A DNA stretch of 64,000 nt from Streptococcus suis (lineage in GTDB: Bacteria; Bacillota; Bacilli; Lactobacillales; Streptococcaceae). The notes under the pieces were generated by a model that was not told where the DNA came from, made no database searches, and was given only the letters and a program-made list of their open reading frames with translations. The stretch spans positions 62,001-126,000 of the forward strand of contig NZ_POJH01000017.1 in the NCBI RefSeq assembly GCF_002960625.1, in the 5' to 3' direction. Within the stretch, counting starts at the first letter, position 1; every line of letters starts with the position of its first letter. Made by a program: the position numbers and the translations under genes. This document shows, piece after piece, positions 7,746 through 15,200 of the stretch.

Positions 7746-8925
7746 GCTGGCTTTGTGGTAGGAAATCCTGCCAAAATTCGTTCCAAGGTTTGACAATGTA
7801 GGCATAGCCTGAAGACGGGAAGGTCCAGTCGATATTTTCAAAGTAGGCCATGGTGGCATTGGGTTCGATGCGGTCGATGTTGGAAATCTGTTTGTTGAAA
7901 CTACCGAAGTTTTTCAAAGTCAAGCAGAGTTTGCGCTTTTCATTGGTACGGATACGGACGGTGACCTTGAAACGTTTGGCCGGAGAATGCAGGCGAAAAC
8001 TGCCGAAACGGATAGGAAAGCTGGCAAAGTACTTGGTCTGCAAGTCGATCTGGTAGAGGTCAGAAGTTGGAAGATTCTCCACTAACAAGCTACGTTTATA
8101 GGGGAAGCGATGTTTTTCAGTATCCAAGTCTTCATCCAAAACCTGCACCCTGTCGGAATAGTCAATCTGGTTAATCTTTAGGCTGATAAAGTGATTGTTG
8201 CTACGTAGGGTGGGAGTGGAGTAGAAGGTGTTTAGGAGAAACTTATCTTTATGAGGGTGGACAGGATTGGGGTAGTGGGAGGTAAATAGCCTCTTGACCA
8301 GAACCTTAAATTCTTTTTTCTTCATATCGGGATGGATAACAATGTCCCGTTCGTAAGATAGGTAGTAGCGTCCTTGCTGGATGGCTTCCTCTAAGTCTTG
8401 GTTGAAGTGGAGACTGTCCACGAGGGAGCTTTTTTCTTGTTGGCAGCTAGGAATATTGGAGATATGGATAAGAGAAAAGAGAATGGTTGTTGCGATATAG
8501 TGGGTGTATTTTTCTTGGGAATAAAAAGAGTTCAATCTTTTTTCCTGTTCCAAAAATGTTTGTTTTTCAGAGTTTAAAACATCTGTTTGCTCACTAGCCA
8601 TTTCGTGTAACTTTTTAGCAACACCAACAGTCGATGTTTCTGGATATTGCAACAATCGTTGCGCAAACTTTTCTACGACTTGAGAAAAATCTTGCTGTGC
8701 TAGATAGTTCTTTAATTTATGCGGGATATTTTTTCTTCCGTTAAAATATTTGGAACAATCCGAAATACTGACATAAAATTCCTCATCTTCCTTACCAGGT
8801 ATTTCTAGAAATTGAAAGATACTGTTGACAATAGCTTCTTGCTTAACCCAGCCGACATTTTTCTTCTTTCTCTTATTGACGGCTAGGATAACCTGTAAAA
8901 TTTCGCTAAAGGATAAAAAAATCAT
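7726..8925 (-). CDS. Uncharacterised 399-aa protein, divergent from the giant surface gene
   Basis: I do not recognise this family. The 399-aa protein has no signal peptide or clear membrane segment. Its N-terminal third is rich in Lys, Glu and Gln with predicted helices and a YFNGRKNIP segment near residue 65. The C-terminal half, rich in Phe, Tyr, Leu and Arg, looks mostly beta. The ATG at 8925 is preceded by GAGGAAG at good spacing. It is transcribed away from the giant LPXTG gene and shares the intergenic region that contains the 10-bp inverted repeat at 9006-9037, so it could be a regulator of that gene. That is inference from position only. Confidence 0.75.
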   Translation of the reverse strand: MIFLSFSEILQVILAVNKRKKKNVGWVKQEAIVNSIFQFLEIPGKEDEEFYVSISDCSKYFNGRKNIPHKLKNYLAQQDFSQVVEKFAQRLLQYPETSTVGVAKKLHEMASEQTDVLNSEKQTFLEQEKRLNSFYSQEKYTHYIATTILFSLIHISNIPSCQQEKSSLVDSLHFNQDLEEAIQQGRYYLSYERDIVIHPDMKKKEFKVLVKRLFTSHYPNPVHPHKDKFLLNTFYSTPTLRSNNHFISLKINQIDYSDRVQVLDEDLDTEKHRFPYKRSLLVENLPTSDLYQIDLQTKYFASFPIRFGSFRLHSPAKRFKVTVRIRTNEKRKLCLTLKNFGSFNKQISNIDRIEPNATMAYFENIDWTFPSSGYAYIVKPWNEFWQDFLPQSQQKSAED

Positions 8926-9005
8926 GGTTCATTCTTCCTCTTTGAAAGCGTATTATATTTTCATTTTATCAAAAAAATATAAGGAAATCAGCTAATTATG
9001 TGCTT

Positions 9006-9100
9006 GGAAACTTTCTTTTTTGATAAGGAAAGTTTCCGAAATAGAGCATAACTATTTTCTACAAAATGGAAAGGAAAAAAACGGGTCATTTTGATATGAT
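9006..9100 (+). promoter_or_regulatory. Shared surface-protein regulatory block, copy P2
   Basis: A perfect 10-bp inverted repeat GGAAACTTTC-N12-GAAAGTTTCC (9006-9037) is followed by TATTTTCT (9053), GGAAAGGAAA and TTTTGATATGAT (9089-9100). It matches the block at 5920-6011 in order and spacing. It sits between the divergent 399-aa gene and the giant LPXTG gene. Confidence 0.68.
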
Positions 9101-9115
9101 GGAGGTGATTAATAT

Positions 9116-9145
9116 ATGAAGAAGAGGGGAGAGAAAATAGGATAA
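9116..9145 (+). CDS. Possible 9-codon leader ORF upstream of the giant surface gene
   Basis: A near-perfect Shine-Dalgarno GGAGGTGAT (9101-9109) sits seven bases before an ATG that encodes only MKKRGEKIG and a stop. A second tiny ORF (9149-9184, MLINVLVVIGQ) follows within four bases. They may be leader peptides or chance; the strong ribosome-binding site is the only support. Confidence 0.3.
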   Translation: MKKRGEKIG

Positions 9146-9223
9146 AATATGCTTATTAATGTTCTTGTAGTCATCGGTCAGTAGGTGCTTTACCTATCCA
9201 AATGGTTCTAGAAAGGTTTGTAT

Positions 9224-12200
9224 ATGATTAAAAAGAAAAGTAATCGGTATTCAAAGAGTTTGTTTCGACAACAGGAAATTTTTTCTATTCGTAAGCTGAG
9301 TTTGGGTGTTGCCTCTGTTTTATTGGGTTCCTTATTTATAGGTGGGAATGTGGTTCAAGCGGAGGAGATTTCTGGCGGTGCGGAATCTTCACTGGTAGTA
9401 GGAGCTGAGGAAAAGCCACCTGTTGTCTCTACAGAGATTGTCCCAGCGAGTGAGGGGGATAGTGTTGTCGCTTCGGATGAACATCAGGTAGAAGATTCAG
9501 CTGCTTCACAAGCTGTTCCAGCTACTACTACCCTACCTTCTCAGGATAATCCATCAGAGGAAGTAGGTGTTGGTTCAGAGAATGTAACCTCAGTTCCAGC
9601 AGAAACGATTCCTTCGACCAGTTCTTCATCGGTCGCTCCAGAGCCTGTACCTCAGCCTGCATCAACAGATAAGGATGGAGATGATTCAGCCCTTTCCCCA
9701 GCTGTGCCAGCAACTACTGGCACATCAGAGATTGTTCAGCCAGTAGTAGAAGGTGAGCAAGTTCTTACACGGTCTGCCGAAACAGTTGGTGGGGATGAGG
9801 GAGAAGAGTTGGCGGGTGGTGAGTCCAAAGATGAAGAGATGTTGGTTGCTAACGAGGATTCGAATCGCGAACCAGGACTAATTTCCTTGGACTTTAATTC
9901 CGAAAATGGCTATGAAGATAGAAGTGCAGAAGAAGGTTCTAATGTAGAAGAAGAAAACCGCAACAAACGCTTAGCGTATTTTGCAGAGTTAAATCGTTCA
10001 GGTTTTTCCAGAATAGAAATTCCTGAAGGGATGAAAAAAATTGATTTTGGGGCATTTAGTGGGAATAAAACTCTAAAAGAAATTGTCTTGCCAACGACCC
10101 TGACAACGATTGAGTACGGTGCATTTGAAAATTCTGGTCTGGAAAAGCTAGTTTTACCAGCTTCTTTGACCTATATTGGTGATAGGGCCTTCGCAGGCAT
10201 TTCAACACTTAAAGAAGTGGTGATACCAAAGAATGTGACCTATGCTCCCAATATATTTGCAGGTAGTAACAATCTAAAAAAGGTAACCTTTGAGGATGGA
10301 ATAACAGTCATTCCAGCTTCTATTCTGGCTGGAACTAGCGTGGAGGAAATCCATCTTCCGACTAGTGTAGAGATAATTGATAGCTATGCTTTTTCTGAGA
10401 ATGAACACCTGAAGAAAATCAATCTCAAGGATGGAGTGAAGGCTATCCATTCAGGAGCTTTTGCGGGCAATAGTTCACTAGTTCAAGTTGAGTTACCAGA
10501 TAGTCTAGAGTATATAGCAGATTCAGCCTTTAGTGGCACAACTAATCTTACTTCGATTGCTCTACCTACTAATGTTAAACAAATCGGGTATAGTGCTTTT
10601 TATGATTCTGGTCTTACTTCTATACACCTACCAGCAAAGCTTGAATCAATTGGTAACTCTGCCTTTTACTCGACAAGATTATCAGAAGTTAAGCTGCCAG
10701 CTTCTCTTAAGCATCTTGGTTGGGGAGCCTTTTCTCATATAGATAGTCTAAAAAAGGTAGAGGTGAATTCGGATATAGAAACCTCTCATTATTCTAGCTA
10801 CTGGTCTTCTCCTTTTGCGACGAGTCCCTTGACGGATGTTACGATTAAGGAAGGTGTGACGGTTGTTGCTGATAAGATGTTTGAGGGGCAATCAGGGATT
10901 ACTTCCCTAATTCTTCCATCTAGCCTGCTTGAAGTCAGACCCTATGCTTTTACAGGGGTTGGGATAGAAAGTCTGAGCCTACCTGCTGGATTGCGAAAAC
11001 TAGGAAATCATAGTTTTGCTAGGAGTTCTAATTTGAAGTCCGTAACCATTCCGAGTAGTCTTGTTGAGGGGGATGGAGCCTTTATTGACTCGAAAAAATT
11101 GGTTAATATCAGCCTTGCTTCTGGAACGACTAAGATTATAGACGGCCTCTTCCGAGGAACTGGTTTCTCAGAGTTCACGATACCAGAAGGTATTACAGAA
11201 ATTGGAGCGAATGCCTTTTCTGACAATGATAATTTGACTACTATTACTCTACCCTCTACTCTTCATGCGATAGGGGCCAATGCTTTTTCTAATACTAGTC
11301 TCAAACGAATCGTTCTTCCTCCAGGGATGAAAAAGATTCCTGATGGTCTGTTACAAGGGACTAAAGTAGAAGAGTTTGTTATTCCAGAAGGGGTGGAGGA
11401 AATTGGAGTTCAAGCCTTTGCTTATAATCCTTTCTTGAAATCCGTTGTTCTCCCATCTAGCCTGAAAAAAATTGGCTACGGAGCTTTCCAGAATACAGGT
11501 ATAGAAAGCATCATTTTTAAGGATGGTTTGGTAGAGATTGATGATTATGCCTTTTCCAATACCAATCTGAAATCGACCCGTCTTCCAAATAGCGTCACCA
11601 GGCTAGGAAGTTCGGCTTTTTCAGGGATAAGTACACTAACCAGTATTACGCTTTCTGAAGGCTTAACAGAAATTAATGTAGGAACATTTTCAGGCACTTC
11701 CCTAGAAAGAGTCATCCTTCCTAGTGCGGTTACCATTATTCATGACTCAGCTTTTTCTAGGGTTAGTACCTTGAAAGATATTATCTTCTCTGACGGGCTG
11801 AAACGGATTGAGAGAAGTGCTTTTGATGGTACAGGTTTGACGGATGTGACTCTTCCTTCTCAGCTGGAGTATCTTGGTGCTGGAGCCTTTGCGACGGAGA
11901 GTCTTCGTTCTATCCATATTCCTAAATCTCTTAAGGAAGTGGAATCAATCTATTGGCTACCAGGTCCATTTACAGGTGCTACCAATCTTCAAACAGTTAC
12001 TTTTGAAACAGGAATTCGTCAGATTGTAGCTAATCTCTTTAGAGGTTCTCATATAGAGAGTATGGATTTGCCAGCTACCGTTGAGGAAATTGGAAGTTCG
12101 GCTTTTGCTGAATCGGGACTAAAAGAAATTGGACTACAAAATGGTTTGAAAAAAATTGGGGCATCAGCCTTTTATCGTACCAGCCTGGAAAGTATTCACA

Positions 12201-15200
12201 TTCCTGATAGTGTGACTGAAATTGGTACTTCAACTTTTGCAGAGTCTTCAAAACTGAAACAGGCGAAGTTATCAGCTTCTATGAAATATATTCCAGCAAG
12301 TATGTTCTCGTATACTCGTCTATCCAGCATTAATATCCCGACTGGTGTGGAGCGAATTGATGAAGCTGCCTTTTCAAATACTAAGTTAAGTCAAGTTAGT
12401 TTGCCAGAAAAACTCAACGAGATAGGAGGTTCTGCCTTTTCATATACACCTTTGACAAGTATTTCTTTTCCAGATAGCCTGGAAAAAATAGGAGGCAGTG
12501 CATTTTGGCAGACATCTTTGAAAGAGGTCATCATACCAAAGACAGTCAAGGAGTTAGGAAGCTATGTCTTCGGGAACATAGCAACTCTAAAAAAAGCCCA
12601 CGTAGCTAAAGACTTCGTCGGAGGGGATGGAACCTTTAGTGGTTCGAGTCTGGAAAAGGTAACTTTTGAGGAAGGGAGGACGACTATTCCTAGGGAGTTC
12701 TTTGTGAATACAGGTATCAAGGAAGTTATTCTGCCAAAAGAGCTTAAAGTTATTGGTGAGGGAGCCTTTCGTTCCACCCCAAGTCTAAAAGAGATTGATT
12801 TGGGAGAGAAACTAGAAGAGCTAGGAAGCGAAGCTTTTCGAAATTCAGGGCTAATCCGTATCACCCTACCAGATAGTATAACTTCTTTCGGCTATGCTGC
12901 TTTTGCGGACAGTTCTTCCCTACAGAGTGTAAGGATACCCGATACATTGACCGCTATACCTGAGGAGGCTTTTAGAAATACTGGTTTGCTCTCGCTGAAC
13001 CTACCAAGCTCTGTTACCCGTATTGAAAGAGCTGCCTTTTCTAATGCTAAGATTTCCAAAATCGATTTCTCGACCGCTTTGGAAAGCATAGGTTACGGAG
13101 CTTTTAGTGGAAATCAATTTGAAAAATTGGAACTTCCTAAATCTTTAAAAGAATTGGGTTATTCTGCTTTTTCTGATAATAAAAACCTGACCTTCCTCTA
13201 CATTAATAGTGATTTGGAACATGATAGATATGGTTCATATTACCACAATGGTTCCCCTTTTAAACATAGCAACTATTCATCCGATATCAAGAGTCTGTAC
13301 GTGGAGTTTAAGGATGGAGTGACTAAGATTCCAGCCCATCTTTTTGCTGGTGCCAAGCAAGTCATTCGGGTTGATTTGCCTGAAGGACTGAAGGAGATAG
13401 GCGGCTCAGCTTTCCATGGAACCAGTATCATGAAGGATGAATCCAAAGAATCTGCTCCTAAGCTTCCAGCGAATGAAAATAGTAATGCAGAAAAAGAACA
13501 ACAAAATGCTCCATTTGATGCGGTGAGTATGACTCGTTTGGAATTGCCGGATAGCTTAGAAACCATAGGCAATCATGCATTTGGAGGCATCAATACCCTG
13601 ACGAGTGTCAATATTCCTAAGAATCTGGTAGTGGCAGACCAGGCCTTTGCTGGAAGTAGAAATCTAACACATCTGAGAAGCAATGTTGAAGGTGTTCGTA
13701 TTCCAGACGGTATGTTAGAGTCCACAGGCATTGCAACCTTTATTGTTCCAGAAGGTATTACAGAAATTGGTAAGTATGCCTTGAGAGACAATAAGACAAC
13801 CGATAAAGATAGTGCGTTTGGGTCTTCATCATCAGAACCAAACAAATGGGCAGGTTTGACGAATGTGATTCTGCCATCTACCTTGACCAAGATTGATAGC
13901 CGTACCTTTGAATCGACCTCTATCAAATTTATTGATATTCCGAATGGAGTTAGTGAGATTGGCGAAGGAGCCTTCCGTTTTAGTCCAGAATTGGAGACGG
14001 TTAAGTTGCCTAAGGAACTGAAAAAGTTAGGTGGTTACCTCTTTGAAGGCAATGAAAAAATGACTCTTTTAGTCTTGCCAGATAAGGTTGAGAGTATTGA
14101 TGTAAACGCCTTTGTAAACATGCCAAACTTGGAGAAGGTTTACATCCCAGCAAGTGTGAACTCTATTGGTGAAAACCTTATTTTTAACCCGAATACGACC
14201 TTCTATGTTGCGGCAGGTTCCTATGCTGAAAAATATATGAAGGAACGCAATATTCCTTATGAAATTTCAGGGGATGACTATAAACACTATAACGATGGCA
14301 TTGTGAAAAGTTCTCGTTTCTCTGTTGCATCTCAAACCTTGAAACAGTCAGGAAAGTTAGCCCTTGATTTGAACTATAGTTTAGATACTGCTGGAAGAAC
14401 TATCGCTGACAAGGAGATTCGCATTACCCTTCCAAAAGGGGCAGTTGCTTTTGAGAAAAAGATCAAGATAGACGGAAAAGAACAGGAAGCCATCATTGAA
14501 AATGATGTTCTCAGAATAAAAAATAGTGCAGATAGTAGCCGGATCCAATTTGTTGTCACAACAAAAGCGAATGAGTTGACCCAACTGCAACTGGCAGCTC
14601 AGGTACTCTACAAGGAATACGGCATCCAAAAATCAGAAGTCTTAGGCCACCTTAAGGAAGAAATGCCATTCTTGATGATTAAGGCCGATACGGCAATTTC
14701 AGGAAATACGGTGAGGATTGTCGGCAGAACAAAACCAAATACAAAGGTTGAGTTTAAGATTGCAGAACCTACGATTGGTGGCAAGATGGTCTTTGTTCAT
14801 GCTGGACAAAAAACTTGGGCAGAAGGTCTATCATTGGGACAACACGTTATCTCGGACATGACTGGACAGTTTGAAACCACGCTTACCTTGGATTTTGTAA
14901 AACTCTTTGATGTATCGGCTAAACAGCGTGATAATTTCAAGATTAGAGCCATTTCGGAAGTTGATGGAATTCAGGTCAAAGCAGATTCGGAAAAAATTAT
15001 CTTTGAAGAATCCTTGCCTACTCTAAGCTCTTTCATTATGAAGTATGGTGGTAAAGAATATGACTTGGCAGATGGAGAGGCAGATAATGGTCAGTTGATT
15101 TTTAAACCAGGTCAGGAGTTTGAGTTCATTGTTCGTTTAGAGAATGATATAGATGTAGCATACTTGGAAGTCCTTACCAGTCGAAATGGTGTTGTGAAAA

